64,000 nucleotides of DNA, taken from contig JAJHZJ010000008.1 of the NCBI GenBank assembly GCA_023548195.1, positions 3,248,215 through 3,312,214 of the forward strand. Reading direction: 5' to 3'. The stretch comes from Bettongia penicillata ogilbyi. Lineage: Eukaryota > Chordata > Mammalia > Diprotodontia > Potoroidae. Shown here piece after piece: positions 1-10,870 of this stretch. The position numbers were made by a program, and so were the translations under genes. The notes beneath the pieces are model-generated. The model was not told the DNA's origin. It made no database searches and saw nothing but the letters and a program-made list of their open reading frames with translations. Within the stretch, counting starts at the first letter, position 1; each line of letters starts with the position of its first letter.

Positions 1-324
1 ACCATAACAAAACAATTGGAACTGAATACTGTGAAATTATAATGGTGAGCTATGAGAAGGCTCCTGGCCCCATTTCTTTGAAGAAAGGAGAAGGGAAGTC
101 ATGGCTGTGTAACACTGCATATAATAGCAGACTTTTTCAATATGTTGACTAGTTTTGTTAAGTTGTTTTGTTCCCCTTTTAAAATTCCTTATTATAAGGA
201 ATGGCTCCCTTGTAAATTAAAAAAAATAAAAGGATATCTTGGTATATGTAGGGAATGCAAACAAAAGATTTCAATTACACGATTTTTTTTTAAAAGGAGG
301 GAAACAGACATTAAATGATAATGG
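1..324. other. Unassigned AT-rich sequence
   Basis: No repeat family, RNA gene or credible reading frame was recognised. The sequence is AT-rich with short A and T runs and looks like decayed or single-copy noncoding DNA. Confidence 0.5.
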
Positions 325-655
325 GGTGGTTTTATAGGATTTAGTATCAGAAGACCTAGATTCAAATCCAGCTTCTGACACTTCTTATCTGTGTGATCTT
401 GGACAAATTTCCATGATTTCATCAGTTAAAAAAAAGGGGGCAGAGGAAGGAAATCCTTCCTGTTCTTTATGTATGGTCTGATAAGCCTAGGAACAGCTGA
501 CTTAAATTTATATCACAACTCCTCTATTTACAACCTTGATCAAGGTAATTCCTTGGCCTCTGTTTTATCATCTTAATAATGATGATGTTTTTCAAAAAGA
601 CAAGATTGGAGAAGATATTCATTATAGTCCCTTTCAACTCTAAATTATCTGATGG
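325..655 (+). mobile_element. CORE-SINE (THER1/MIR-type)
   Basis: A tRNA-derived head around 345-380 carries a B-box-like 'attcaaatccagc'. It is followed by the usual 'tgtgtgatcttggacaa' block. The 3' part near 610-650 has the CORE-SINE ending 'ccctttcaactctaaat'. The copy is old and diverged, and its middle is degraded. It is noncoding and was dispersed by a LINE partner. Confidence 0.6.
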
Positions 656-1130
656 ACAATTGGTATCTGCGAACTATTTTACATAAATTATTTTACAAAC
701 TTTCCTTGACAGATTGAAATATTGAACTCAATCTAGTGAAACCATTTTCTGTTTCTGGTGCTTAGGAGAACAAGTTGAGACAAGAGGACAAGAGTCTGGT
801 TTTGTTTCTTTGGTTTTGGGGTGTTTTTTTAAACTACTTTACTGCTATTACCTGGAAAGGACTGTTTTATCTCTTATCTCATGGAATATAAACAAAACAA
901 TTAAAAATAAAAATAAATGGTCACAAACTTTCAAAAGGGGGAGGGAATTGTGTTTCAAATAAATGTTAGCTGAAACTGGACTCACCTTGCTGCCCATTTG
1001 AGTTTTTAGAGCATTACCAGACCAGGTTAATTTAATACAGTCTGTGGATATCATCGTCATTTGAATTAAAGATTATCAAGTCTCTAGCGCATTCAGGAAA
1101 TTGAGCTCTTGCTTCGATGGCTTGCTTCAG
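656..1130. other. Unassigned sequence
   Basis: No repeat or gene was recognised. Short open frames here are fragmentary and lack any supporting motif. Confidence 0.45.
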
Positions 1131-1330
1131 CTAGCTGCTCCAGATAAAAGATGCCAGAGCAAGGAAAGCTTCCCAGACCATAAGCAATGGATCACAGTTA
1201 GTTTGATTCTGAGAAATGACATATTCTGGCTTCAATTCCTTAAGAAGTCTCAGTGCATGAGTTTCAGGCCACCAAATAATGCTTACAGCTTCTTGCTTGG
1301 TGATACCATGGTATAACAAGGTTCTTGCAT
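1131..1330 (-). other. Unrecognised open stretch, possible pseudogene fragment
   Basis: The minus strand is open for about 62 codons (residues such as ITKQEAVSIIWW and LLKELKPEYVISQN) and then meets stops at both ends. The composition looks more protein-like than the repeat shadows elsewhere: mixed charge, with no low-complexity run. I do not recognise the family. There is no ATG in frame at the left end and no clear splice-site pair. It could be a decayed processed copy, one old exon, or chance. Confidence 0.2.
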
Positions 1331-1479
1331 AGCAACCTTATCACCTGACATATTCTTTAGGAATTTTTCAGAAAATTACAAACATTGAGATAGGCTTGCT
1401 TTTTCTCTTTGACTTTATTATATGTAATGCTATGGTTCATAGTTACAATTTTTCAACTTTTATGAATATATTTTTGCAC

Positions 1480-2090
1480 CATTTTGATTTCCTGATATAC
1501 TCATCAAATTCTCCCTTATAAACAAGAAAAATGGTTATTTTTTTATTAAAACTGCAGTGAATCAGGCAAACATATTCAACCTTCCTATGGTTATATTGCT
1601 CTACCTATTTCCTCTCCAAAGGAGGTAAAAGTGTTTTATCATTTTTCTTCTGGGACCAGGTTTAGTCATTTCCTTTCATCACAGATCAGTCTTAAGCATT
1701 TAATTAGGACTCATTGCATTGCCTTCTTATAGTCATTATAGATTCTATCATGGTTCTACATCCTTTGCTCTGTATCAGCTTGTATCAGTCTTCCTGTGTT
1801 TCTCTGAATTCCTCATATTCACCATTTCCTGATGGACAATAATAATTATTACATTCCTATACTTCCATTTGTTTAGCTGTTTTCCCATCATTATACAAAG
1901 ACTTTATTTCTAATATTTACACTTAATAGTGGGGTTACTGGTCAAAGAACACCTTAATGACTTTTCTCACATAATTCCAAATTGTTTTCCAGAATAAATA
2001 CCAATTCACAGCTCTTTCCTACAATCCTTCCAACAGTGTTTCCATCTTTTCTCATCTTTACCAATTTCAGACCTAAATATTAAGCCTATT
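1480..2090 (-). mobile_element. L1 3' region, old copy
   Basis: Read on the minus strand, the segment follows the end of L1 ORF2 and the 3' UTR. At 1930-2030 it shows the reverse complement of the usual 'ccagaa...ttggaattatg' block and of the 'caaagggt' block. It is heavily diverged, 5'-truncated and noncoding. Confidence 0.6.
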
Positions 2091-2104
2091 ATATATACAA
2101 TAAA

Positions 2105-2195
2105 ATAGAATCTTCTCACTTATAAAGGATCAAATGAAATGAAATTTGTAAAGTGTTTCAGCACAGTGTCAAGTACATGGTAGTCACTTAATACA
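2105..2195 (+). mobile_element. CORE-SINE 3' tail with L2-like end
   Basis: It contains the run 'caaatgaaatgaaatttg', then 'agcacagtgtcaagtacatg' and 'cacttaata'. These are the shared tail of MIR/THER1 SINEs and their L2 partner. Only the tail is present. Confidence 0.55.
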
Positions 2196-2216
2196 TTCCC
2201 AGTCCTTCCCTAAGAT

Positions 2217-2372
2217 CAAGAAGGGACCTTAGATTTCATTAGTCTAATACTCTCGTTTTACAGAAGACGAAACATTCATTGAGTTTAAATGACATGGCAA
2301 GATCATACAGGCAGAAAGTAAAAGAACTGAGATCTGAACCTAGGTACTCTTATTCCATAAACAGTGGTCTTT
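2217..2372 (-). mobile_element. MIR/THER1-type SINE, antisense
   Basis: It reads as the reverse complement of a CORE-SINE: 'gggacctta...catt', then a 'ttttacaga' block, then the antisense CORE, then 'gatctgaaccta' as the inverted B-box region. Confidence 0.6.
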
Positions 2373-2639
2373 TGAGTGTACCCTGCTGCTACTTTGTTTA
2401 TATCTTTTCTTAATTTGGAAAAATACCAATCTGTGATTTAATTGGAATTGCAGTGTGGAAACTTGATCTACAAGTACAACTCCACAACTCATCTATATTA
2501 GTTGTAATTTAAATTATTTGAAAATTGAATTGAAAGTATGGATGAGGAGGGAACCTGGAAAAGGAATGTATGAGATGGCTTTATGAAAGGTTTTTGGTCA
2601 GGATAGAACCTTGAGCTAGTCTTGATCATGACAAGAAGA

Positions 2640-2860
2640 GTATCCCAGAATTCCACCTAGAGCTGAAAAGACCCACATCTAAGCCTTACCCTTCTTATCC
2701 CTCTACTCCAATTTTCCAGGTTGCTTCTCTTATTTCAGTTTGTCTAAGTGACTTGCCCATGGTACCATGCTTAGGGCATGTCAAAAACAGAACTTGAATG
2801 TACATCTTCCTGATTGTAAGGCTGACCTTCTATCTGCTACAGTACAATATCTTGCCTCCC
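2640..2860 (-). mobile_element. MIR-type SINE, antisense
   Basis: It has antisense CORE-SINE landmarks: 'gtgacttgccca' near 2750, an inverted B-box-like 'cagaacttgaatgtac', and an end near 'gctacagta'. It is diverged. Confidence 0.5.
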
Positions 2861-3169
2861 CTTCTACAGAACAATGAAAAATAGAAAGGTTAAAGGGTTG
2901 GGTTTTTTATATAAAATTTTTTTCATGCATAGTCATTTCTAGAAAAAAACTCCCCCATTTTCAAATTGATCCCTTCTTTGAAACACATAAGAACATCCAT
3001 TATACTGACCACATCTGACAATGCATACATCATTCTCTACTGGTAGTACCCTGCTTCTCTCCCACAAGGAAGGAGGAAAGAACCATTATCTGTTTTCTGG
3101 GATCATCATTTATTTTTTTCAATTATGGTGGAATTTTAGAAAATGATATGAGAATATAAAATAAGAGAG

Positions 3170-3320
3170 AAGTAGCATGACTTTCTGATTAAAATATTAG
3201 ATGTGGAATTAGGAGGACTGAGGTTCAGATCCTTCATCGGAACTGTGTGAGAATGGGCAAATCACGTCACCTCTTAGACCTCACATTTTCTCATCTTTAA
3301 ACTGAGGATGTGAACTGGCC
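3170..3320 (+). mobile_element. THER1/MIR-type SINE
   Basis: It has a tRNA-like B box ('ggttcagatcc'), then a 'gtgagaatgggcaaatcac' block, then 'ttttctcatctttaaactga'. The head and CORE are present on the plus strand. Confidence 0.6.
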
Positions 3321-3548
3321 AAGGAGTCAGGAACACCCATGTTTAGCCTCATCTCCAACAGAAATAGGTTGTAGAACCCAGGCAAGTCACAACCTCTCAA
3401 TGCTTACCACCCCATCCCTAGTATAGAGGAGGCACTAGTCCTATGCAACAAAATGAAAATAACACTTACTATGCCCAGCTCACAAAGTTATTGTGAAGGA
3501 AACTTTGTAAACCCTAAAGCACAGATGGTGAATTGTTATTAATACCCT
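3321..3548 (+). mobile_element. THER1-type SINE, second copy
   Basis: The 3' half is clear: 'aaaataacacttactatgcc', 'cacaaagttattgtgaagga', then 'aactttgtaaaccctaaagc'. The 5' half is more diverged. It lies directly after another copy in the same orientation. Confidence 0.5.
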
Positions 3549-3574
3549 CTGACACAGTCATTCATTACTGTTAG

Positions 3575-4080
3575 TATACCCTAAGGGTATTATTAAAAAG
3601 GGAAAAGACCAATGGCACAAAAACCACCTATATAAGCATCTTTTTTCATAATAGAAAACAAAACAAAACTGAAAACAACCTCATACAATTGGGGATGGCT
3701 CAACAAATCAGTGTATGAACATTGTAGGATATATAGCACCAGAATTAATGGCAGCTGGGAAGAATGCAAAGAAATATGGAGAAATTTATCCAAATGATAT
3801 AGAAGGAAGAAAAGTGAATTAGAGCAATAATGCAAACGCTTACTAGGAAAAGGCAAAATAAGTTTAAAAGCAACAGAAAAAAATAGCAGAAGAAAGAGAT
3901 CAAGAGGGACTCTTAGATGTCTGCTATAATTTTGTTAATGTTATCAAATATTTAAAAAAAAAACCAATTGTAGATCATTTGGAATATATTGTTTTGTATA
4001 TGATCTTCTTAATTTTGTTTCTTTGAATGTTTCTATTGATGATTATTAAATAAAAATTTACAAGAAATTAGAGCAGCCAC
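3575..4080 (+). mobile_element. L1 3' fragment, old copy
   Basis: It matches the plus-strand end of marsupial L1 ORF2: 'attggggatggctcaac' near 3690 followed by 'gtatgaacattgtagga'. Further diverged 3' UTR leads to an A-rich stretch at 3950. No frame is intact. Confidence 0.55.
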
Positions 4081-4489
4081 CAGTTTCATCATTAATAATA
4101 AATATTCTGAGTATTTAACCCGAATAAGGCTTCATATTAAATATTCCCCGGCTTTTACAGAGTATGAAGGATATGAAGTATTTGTGCTCAAAGAGTTTAC
4201 AGCAACAATAATGATAATAAACAATATATGACATATCAGTTAATCAAATGATTATGATCGCCAAAGCCTTATGCCAATTGCGTAGACTCTCAACTTCCCA
4301 CTCAGAAGGGCTTCTGATAGAGGGAGTTTAGATAGGTAGGTCAAATAGCTCCAAAAACCTGACACCCTATCCCATCCTTGCCGCCTTCCTGTGCCTACCT
4401 ACCCTTACCCTGCCCCCCAAATTTCAGAGGCGGATTTATAGTCTAAATAGCCCTGGAGTGTACAGGTAGATCAGATGTTACACAGTTCA
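4081..4489. other. Unassigned, with a possible antisense L2 tail
   Basis: A weak match to the antisense L2 tail ('gctcaaagagtttacagc') lies near 4188. Nothing else was recognised. Confidence 0.35.
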
Positions 4490-4790
4490 ACTGAGGTAAA
4501 AGGGAAACTAGGAATTCTAAGGAGTGAGAAGGGGGATCATTCCAGATATGGGGGCCAGGGAATTCCAAAGTACTAAAACTGAGGTTAAGTGTCAAGTGTA
4601 AGGACTAGCAAGGACAATTTGGCTGGACCAAACATATGTAAAGGGGAGTAATGTATAAGGCTGGAAAGGGAGGTTAAGGCTGGGCCTTGAGGGATTTTGA
4701 ATGTCAGAGTTTAAATTTGGTCCTAAAGGGAGTAGAGAGACCCAAGAATTCAGCGAGTGAGCACCATAAGGTAAGGCACAAATCTAGGCT
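4490..4790 (-). mobile_element. L2 LINE fragment, antisense
   Basis: It resembles the reverse complement of the L2 ORF2 C-terminal region: 'gatcattccagatatggggg' near 4535, 'gtataaggctggaaaggg' near 4653, 'gggattttgaatgtcag' near 4690. It is decayed and noncoding. Confidence 0.5.
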
Positions 4791-5834
4791 CCTTATGCTA
4801 AGCACTAGTTAGACTTACACTTCTCAGTGCATGAAGGTCAAACTTTGTTAACCAAAATGTGCAAAAGGTACTCTCTAATACAACCCCCACATACCCACTA
4901 CCAACCCTCAAGGAAACAACACATACGTGACCACATGTATAATAACCATGGCAGGAAGGCAGTTTGGGGCTGGGGAGGTACAAGGAGTGTAGATGGAACC
5001 ACAGGACAGTCATACCCTTTCTAGAAGCAATGGTAGTATTGACTGAATGACCATTCCCACAGCAAGCTGTAATGGACAGGGAGAAGTAGATGGGAGTGGA
5101 AGAGGAGGCTTAGGTGGGTATATAGAGACACGTGGTGAGATCCCCAGGTTTTCTGGTAGGTGATTGGGTGGGATATGAACCATGTTCTGGGACAAATTAA
5201 ATATGGGCAAGTTTCTACTCACTCACTCACTACCTAGCCAATCAGGACAGCTTAGACCTAGGGCTGAGTTCCTAGAAGATAGTTTCTAAACCTGTTTCTA
5301 AACAGAGGTTCACTTGGTCCCTGCCTATGGCTTAGCAACCCAAATGGGTGATTTCCAAGAAGATAAAAAGAAATTTTTTAAAATGTGAGAAAAACAAAGA
5401 AAGACCATAGAGCAGCTCACTACAATGAAAGCAGGAACAGAATCTAGTCTTGGCATCCAGCCCTACTCCTTGTGGCATGCAGCTAAAAAGAATGAAGCTC
5501 GGAGGGCCCTGTATGGCCTGGGAAAGCAGTCATCACCTGCCATCAGTGGCTCTAAAGGACTGATTTGGTGAAGAAACAAAATAAATCTAAATCTGCAGCA
5601 TGGGGGAATTACCACAAAAGCTCAAATCAATCTGGCACAAGTTGCCTGTGGGCCTGAGGAATTCGTTAGAGAATGAAAGACCTTTGGATCTAAGCAAAGG
5701 TCAGCAAATGTTCAGATACCATATTGCAGGTTTTCATCTATTCACTGTAGAGTTTCAAATGAGATAATAAATTGGGGGTAGCCATCCCAAACTCAAAAGA
5801 CTTTATGGATTAAGAAGCACTAACATGATGGCCT
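4791..5834. other. Unassigned sequence
   Basis: About 1 kb without a recognised repeat or gene. Short antisense frames at 4800-5220 are proline- and leucine-rich and show no family motif. Confidence 0.4.
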
Positions 5835-5975
5835 TGAACTTGCCCTTGAACTCAGGAAGACTGAGTTTAAACCTGTTTTCCCTTCAGTAAACCAGGGAAA
5901 ATAATACTTGTGCTACCTCCCTCACAAGGCTATTGTGAGCACTAGACAAGCAAGTGTTATTATAAAAGTTTAATT
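5835..5975 (+). mobile_element. CORE-SINE fragment
   Basis: It has 'gaactcaggaagactgagtt', then an internally deleted CORE, then the 3' block 'cctccctcacaaggctattg' and 'gtgttattataaaag'. Confidence 0.45.
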
Positions 5976-6089
5976 GTGTTACAGCTTTGTGATTGATCGT
6001 CTAGCAAAGCCAAGGGAACTGGACAATCCCAATGAGACCTCTGAGCCACTCAGGTTAAGGATGCTGAGATGAGAGTTGAGGGTAGGAGG

Positions 6090-6330
6090 AGCATCAGGGA
6101 TGTAGACTACTTACTCAACAAACACAGGCACTGTGCTAAGCTCTGGAGAAATGAAGAAAGGCAAAAAAATAGCCAGCAGCTCAAAGTCTAATGCAGGAGG
6201 TAGCATAGGAACAAATATATACAAACAAGATGTGGACAGAATAAATTGGAGATAAATCAACAAAAGTAAGGCACTAGCAATGAGGGGGTGTACAAAAGGC
6301 TTCATGGAGGAGAGATTTTAGAGAACCTAT
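6090..6330 (-). mobile_element. L2 LINE 3' end, antisense
   Basis: It begins 'gcactgtgctaagctctgg' and continues with 'agctcaaagtctaatgcagg', 'acaagatgtggacagaataa' and 'aaaggcttcatggagg'. This is the antisense of the L2 3' UTR and the end of ORF2. Confidence 0.65.
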
Positions 6331-6399
6331 AGTCTCCGAAATAGAGAAAAGGATGAAGATATGAAAATAATAGAGCCACTGAAAGAGAAGGAAAAGTAA

Positions 6400-6690
6400 T
6401 GATAATAATAAATAGAGATGATAGCTAACGTTTCTTTAGTGCTTACTATGTGCTAAGCACTGTGCCAAGGGTTTTGAAATTATTATGTCCTTTGATTCTC
6501 ACAACACTCCTGTAAGGGAGGGGCTATTATCATCCCCATTTTATAGATGGGGAAACTGGGGCAACTAAGAGTTAAGTGACTTGCCCAGGGTCACACACCT
6601 AGTAAACGTCTGAGGCCACATTTGAACTGAGGTCTTCCTGGCTCCAGGCCCAGCAGTCTATCCACTGAGCTACCAGCTAACTCAGAAAGG
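6400..6690 (-). mobile_element. THER1-type CORE-SINE, near full length, antisense
   Basis: This is one of the best-preserved CORE-SINEs here. Read on the minus strand it has an A-box-like 'gtagctcagtggatagac', a B-box-like 'cagttcaaatgtggcc', the 'gtgtgaccctgggcaagtca' block and the CORE. The 3' tail is the antisense of 'tgctaagcactgtgccaag'. It is noncoding. Confidence 0.75.
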
Positions 6691-6920
6691 GAAAGAAAAG
6701 GAAAGGCAATCTCTCCATAACTATGAGTTCTGTTGGTTCCAGCACAGTGGCTCTCAAGGTCAAAGGGTCAATATCTAGCCACAGGGGCCAGTTTACTGTG
6801 GCTACAAAGTAAACCCTGAAACACTAATTTAAAATGAATGTAATTTGTCACAAGGGGGGTGGGTATAGTGAAGAGTTTACTTGGAACTGTATGTGCCATT
6901 ACTAGGGAAAAAGAAAGAAT
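6691..6920. other. Unassigned sequence
   Basis: Nothing recognised. Confidence 0.4.
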
Positions 6921-6924
6921 GTGA

Positions 6925-7740
6925 GGTTTCATCTCAACAAACAGATTGACAAAGCTGACTCAAATGACAAATGCTGGAGGGGCTGCAGGAAATAGGTACA
7001 TTAATGCCCTGTTGGTAGAGCTGTGAACTAATCCAGTTATTCTGGGAAGCAATTTGAAACTATGTCCAAAAGGCTGTTAAACTATATACCTTTGACCAAG
7101 TAATAAATACTTCTACTAGGTTAATACCCCCAGAGAGATCAGAGAAAGAAGAAAAAGACTGATAGGTATAAAAATATTTATAATAGCTCTTTTTACAGTG
7201 GCAAAGAATATGAAATTGAGGGCGATGCCCATCAGTTGGGAATAACTAAATGCTTTATGGTATATGAGTGTAAAAGAATACTCTTCTGCTTTTAAGAGAT
7301 GAAGGGGATGGGTTTTAGAAAATCCTGGGCAGATGTGGATGAACTGCAGCAAAATGAAGGGGGCAGAACCAGAAGAACAATTTATATAATAACAGCATTG
7401 TAAACAAAAAGAACTTGGAGAGAACTGGGCACGTTGATGATTAAAATGATCAACCCTGATTCTATGGGGTTTATGATGAAGCATCTATTTCCTTCTGGAG
7501 GGGAGGGTATGAGAAGTGATAGACTCAGAATATAGATTGACTTTTTTTGGCAGGGGAGACATAGCCAATGCAAGAATTTTTTTGCTCAACTATACATGCT
7601 TATAACAGAGAGTAAATGTGTGTGTGTGTGTGTGTTTGCTTGCTGACTTTCTTAATTTGGGGATGGAGTGGGAGGAACAGAAGGTGAATTTTCATTCATT
7701 GAAAATTTAGTTTAAAAAAAGAAAACATCAAAAATACAAT
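6925..7740 (+). mobile_element. L1 3' end, old copy with 3' UTR
   Basis: It follows the end of marsupial L1: 'atgctggaggggctgcagg', 'gttggtagagctgtgaac', 'tttataatagctctttttac', then 'gatgcccatcagttggg'. A 3' UTR runs to an A-rich end near 7735. It is 5'-truncated with many stops. Confidence 0.7.
7616..7636. repeat. (TG)n microsatellite
   Basis: About 10 TG units within the L1 3' UTR above. Confidence 0.85.
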
Positions 7741-7817
7741 AAATAAACAAAGAGCAGCAATTTTGTTGTTGGATGTTGCATTTAATAAAAGCAGGAATTT
7801 CAATGCCATGGTCTATG

Positions 7818-8090
7818 TTATGGCTGGGTGTTGTCCTTTGTTCTTGAGGAGGACCAAAATGACAGCACTATGCTAGAGTCAAGTTTCAGTGTATGCGACT
7901 GTGGCTAATCAGACCAATACCAGGTCACAATGCTCTACCACAGGTCGGACACAGATAATCTAGGTGAACATTTGGAGTGGATACTCTAAATTTTCACATC
8001 CTGTGTTTTCTTTGAGCTGTCTCAATTCTGCTTTGCTCAGCATGCTTTTGCTGCACCTTCTCTGATGTGTGGCTATCATGGCCTTATGTA
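7818..8090. repeat. Probable interspersed repeat, unclassified
   Basis: The text 'gttcttgaggaggaccaaaa' through 'accacaggtcggacacag' and 'ctgtctcaattctgctttgc' resembles a dispersed marsupial sequence I have seen but cannot name. The next SINE starts at its right edge. Confidence 0.35.
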
Positions 8091-8091
8091 G

Positions 8092-8340
8092 ACAGGTAGG
8101 TGGTTCAGTGGATAGAGTGCTGGGTTTGGACAGAAGAAGACTAAAGTTCAAATAGAGCCTCAGACATTTACTAGTTGTGTGACCAGGAACAAATCACTTC
8201 ACCCTGTTTGCCTCAGTTTCCTCATCTGTAAAATGAGTTGGAGAAGGAAATGGCAAACCACTCCAGTATCTTTGCCAAGAAAACCCTAAATGGAGTCACA
8301 AAGAGTTGGACAAAACTAAAAACAGCTAAACCATAACAAA
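8092..8340 (+). mobile_element. MAR1/WSINE-type SINE
   Basis: It has an A box ('aggtggttcagtggatag'), a B box ('agttcaaatagagcc') and the CORE 'cctcagtttcctcatctg'. The marsupial tail is 'ggagaaggaaatggcaaacc', then 'gtatctttgccaagaaaacc', and it ends in an A-rich stretch at 8330-8348. It is complete and moderately diverged. Confidence 0.85.
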
Positions 8341-8348
8341 AACAAAAA

Positions 8349-8605
8349 AATAGTCTCTCCCTTTGCCTGCAAGGGAGACTTATCAGCCTAAGGATCCCAA
8401 CGTAGGGTAGCCGAAGATGAGAGAGGCTGAATAGTTCAAGACCAACAGGTGGTAGCAGAGAAAATTCAGAGAACACCACAACTAGAAACTAGAGAGATGC
8501 CCAGCAGCACAGACCTGATACACATAGAAACATGATGTCTTGCCTGATATCATCACCAGAAGAAATCATCAGCTCTTCAGCATCAGAAGAATAAGGTGTT
8601 TTGGC
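8349..8605. other. Unassigned sequence
   Basis: Nothing recognised. It may be the continuation of the unclassified repeat interrupted by the SINE at 8092-8340. Confidence 0.3.
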
Positions 8606-8607
8606 CA

Positions 8608-8878
8608 TACATGTGCTCTGATGATAATAATAGCTAGCATGTATGGATTGCAAAATGCTTTACATCTATTATCTCATTTGATCTTGATCCAGTGAGATAC
8701 GTGCTATTATTATCTCCCCTTTATAAAAATGAAGAAACTGAGGCAGACAGAGGTCATGTGACTTGTTCAGGATCCCACAGCTAGTAAGTATCTCAGTCAG
8801 GATTTGAATTCATAATCTTCCTGCCTCCAAGCCGAATGCTCTTTCCAATATACTACCACCTAGCTGCCTCCAATACGT
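8608..8878 (-). mobile_element. THER1-type CORE-SINE, near full length, antisense
   Basis: It starts with the antisense tail ('gataataatagctagcatg', 'gcaaaatgctttacat'). It continues through 'gaagaaactgaggcagacag', 'cccacagctagtaagtatc' and the inverted B box 'ggatttgaattcata', and ends 'accacctagctgcctcc'. Confidence 0.8.
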
Positions 8879-9280
8879 TTCCTGAATGCTTGCCCTTTCC
8901 GCATGCTTTTTGATCTAAAAATGTACTTTCTTCTACTGATAGTACTGTAACGTGGAAGTATACTCCTATAGAACCCTGAGGATATGGAGAGATCTTTTTT
9001 TGTCATTTAATCTGCTACAATGTTTTATTAAATGTCTTTTGCTTTGAACTAATGTGTCCTTCTGGTTGGCTTAGTAAAAGGAAGCATACCAGTAGGGGCT
9101 CTAGCTTTTTTTTAGTGGATTCTGACTCACACAACATTCCTCAAATCTGGTCTAGCTTTCAAGAGTGTTTCACATTTATATATGGAGCTTTATTTTTCTA
9201 TGTAAATTGTGTTGAGACACACTTGAAGAATAAAAATAGAAAAACTAAGGCTAAGGTTTTCCTTAACAACTAAACCTTGA
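8879..9280. other. Unassigned sequence
   Basis: Nothing recognised. A 73-codon plus-strand frame at 9052-9273 has no motif and ends in a Lys/Asn-rich run. Confidence 0.4.
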
Positions 9281-9410
9281 CTCTTCTTCTTTCTCCTCTC
9301 CCCCTTTTCCTCTTCTCTCCCCTCTCCTATTATCTTCTCTTCGTTTTCTTCTCCTTTTTTTCTCCCCTCTCTCTCTTCTATCCCACCTTTTGTCCCGCCT
9401 TCTTTCTTGC
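9281..9410. repeat. Polypyrimidine (CT-rich) tract
   Basis: About 130 bases that are almost entirely C and T on the plus strand, with few purine interruptions. It is low-complexity, with no clear tandem unit. Confidence 0.8.
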
Positions 9411-10594
9411 TATGACTGAGGAGAAAAATGAGGACTAGGTTCTGTCATCTGTTAATACATCTCACTTTCTAAGAAATCTAGTTAGTCCTCAAAGTGGGCT
9501 AAAAAAACTCTGCCCTAGAGGGAGAATGGTGGATAGAAAATAAATAATACAAACTTGATTTAATCTTTTAATATGTATCCAGAGAAACGTGCTTACAATC
9601 ATGTTGAACCACACTAGATGGGATTGTAGTTGTAACTGAGCCATCAAAGCCCCAGCTCATTGCACAGGTGGAATTCTTTTTTCTGTACCATCTCTAGGTA
9701 TTTGTGTGTCCTCTTTAAAATATTCCTCCTTGCATCAGCAGCACCCACCACCAACAACAGCGACCATTCATCCTGAGATGAACAAAGTATGTCACAGGGA
9801 AACTACCTACTGATAGAGGCTCGCGAAGCAATTTCATTCCCACTTCTGCCTTCCAGGCAATGAATGGATCCCTTTAGACATAAAGACCAAGACAACATTA
9901 GTTGTCTTTGTGAAGGTGTTAGGGAGCTTCCATGGCTAATAAGTCATTCCCCACTACTGTTCCAAGGTCTTCTCTGCACTCCTGCTTTCTAAAAAGCAGC
10001 CTCCTATTTGATGTTGTGGCTGATTATTTCTCCCCAGATAAATTGCCTTACATTTATCTGTATTAAATCTCTTCTCATTTACTCCCACCATCTCCTTCCC
10101 CCACTACCACCCCCATCTAGGTTTGCTAGATTGTTTGGCAATTAGAATCTGTTCTTTTGCTTTTTGTTCCTTAAAAATGGTGAGGAGGAGGGGGAGGAAT
10201 ATAATATAAGTCCCAATTCGGAATCATCAGCAGATTTCATAGATGTGGCACTTGTTTGTTCCTGAAGTTCATTAGTGGGTATATTGAAAAACAAGGGTTT
10301 TAGCCAAGATGGGTCCCCACAATGTTGTACTTCTTCCTCCCCACTCCCCTTTGAGATTGAACTGTTAATAATTACTCACCATTTATGGTCTATTTACTAG
10401 AAGACATTGTGCTCTTGTATTGGGGGGATAATAGATGTGACCATGGATGTGGTTTTATTGGAAAGGGATTAACTTTCATATCCTAGACACTCTATAGTTG
10501 CTGCAATTTTTTTTCTTGTAGCTTGATTTTTTTCCTCCTGTCTCTGTATTCACAAATTAGAAGCTGTTATGTTTTCCTTTCTCCAGCAACTGAG
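9411..10594. other. Unassigned sequence
   Basis: About 1.2 kb with no recognised repeat, RNA or coding signal. Confidence 0.4.
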
Positions 10595-10870
10595 ACTATT
10601 GGCATGAGATAAAGGCTATTCAATCTGCAATCAGGTTAGAATCCTAGATCTGACGCTTACTATGTGACCCGAGACAAGTCCTTTAACCTCTCTGAGCCTC
10701 AGTTTTCTCAGGGGCTGGCAAATAGTAGATGTTTAATAAGTGTTTATAGATTGATCTATAAAATGAGGCTAATAATTCTTATCCTGTCCATGTCAAAGGG
10801 TTGTTGAATGGAAAGCATTATAGGAGCATGAGTTCTTATATGTTTATGCGAACATGCTTATAAGTATCTC
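10595..10870 (+). mobile_element. MIR/THER1 SINE interrupted by an L2 tail
   Basis: The head ('tagaatcctagatctgacg') and the block 'actatgtgacccgagacaag' lead into the CORE 'gagcctcagttttctca'. That is broken at 10711 and resumes at 10755 with 'tctataaaatgaggct'. The 3' part runs to the 'aaagcattataggagc' end. Confidence 0.65.
10711..10754 (+). mobile_element. Short L2 3' tail inside a SINE
   Basis: Forty-four bases split the CORE of the surrounding SINE. Their text ('gctggcaaatagtagatg', 'tttaataagtgtttat') is the L2 3' end in sense orientation. A severely 5'-truncated insertion is the simplest reading; template switching is the alternative. Confidence 0.5.

Noticed and set aside
6400..6690. 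A tRNA gene, suggested by A and B box-like text
   Set aside because: The boxes belong to the tRNA-derived head of a CORE-SINE. No cloverleaf can be completed. The same applies to the SINEs at 8092, 37604, 44554 and 54384.
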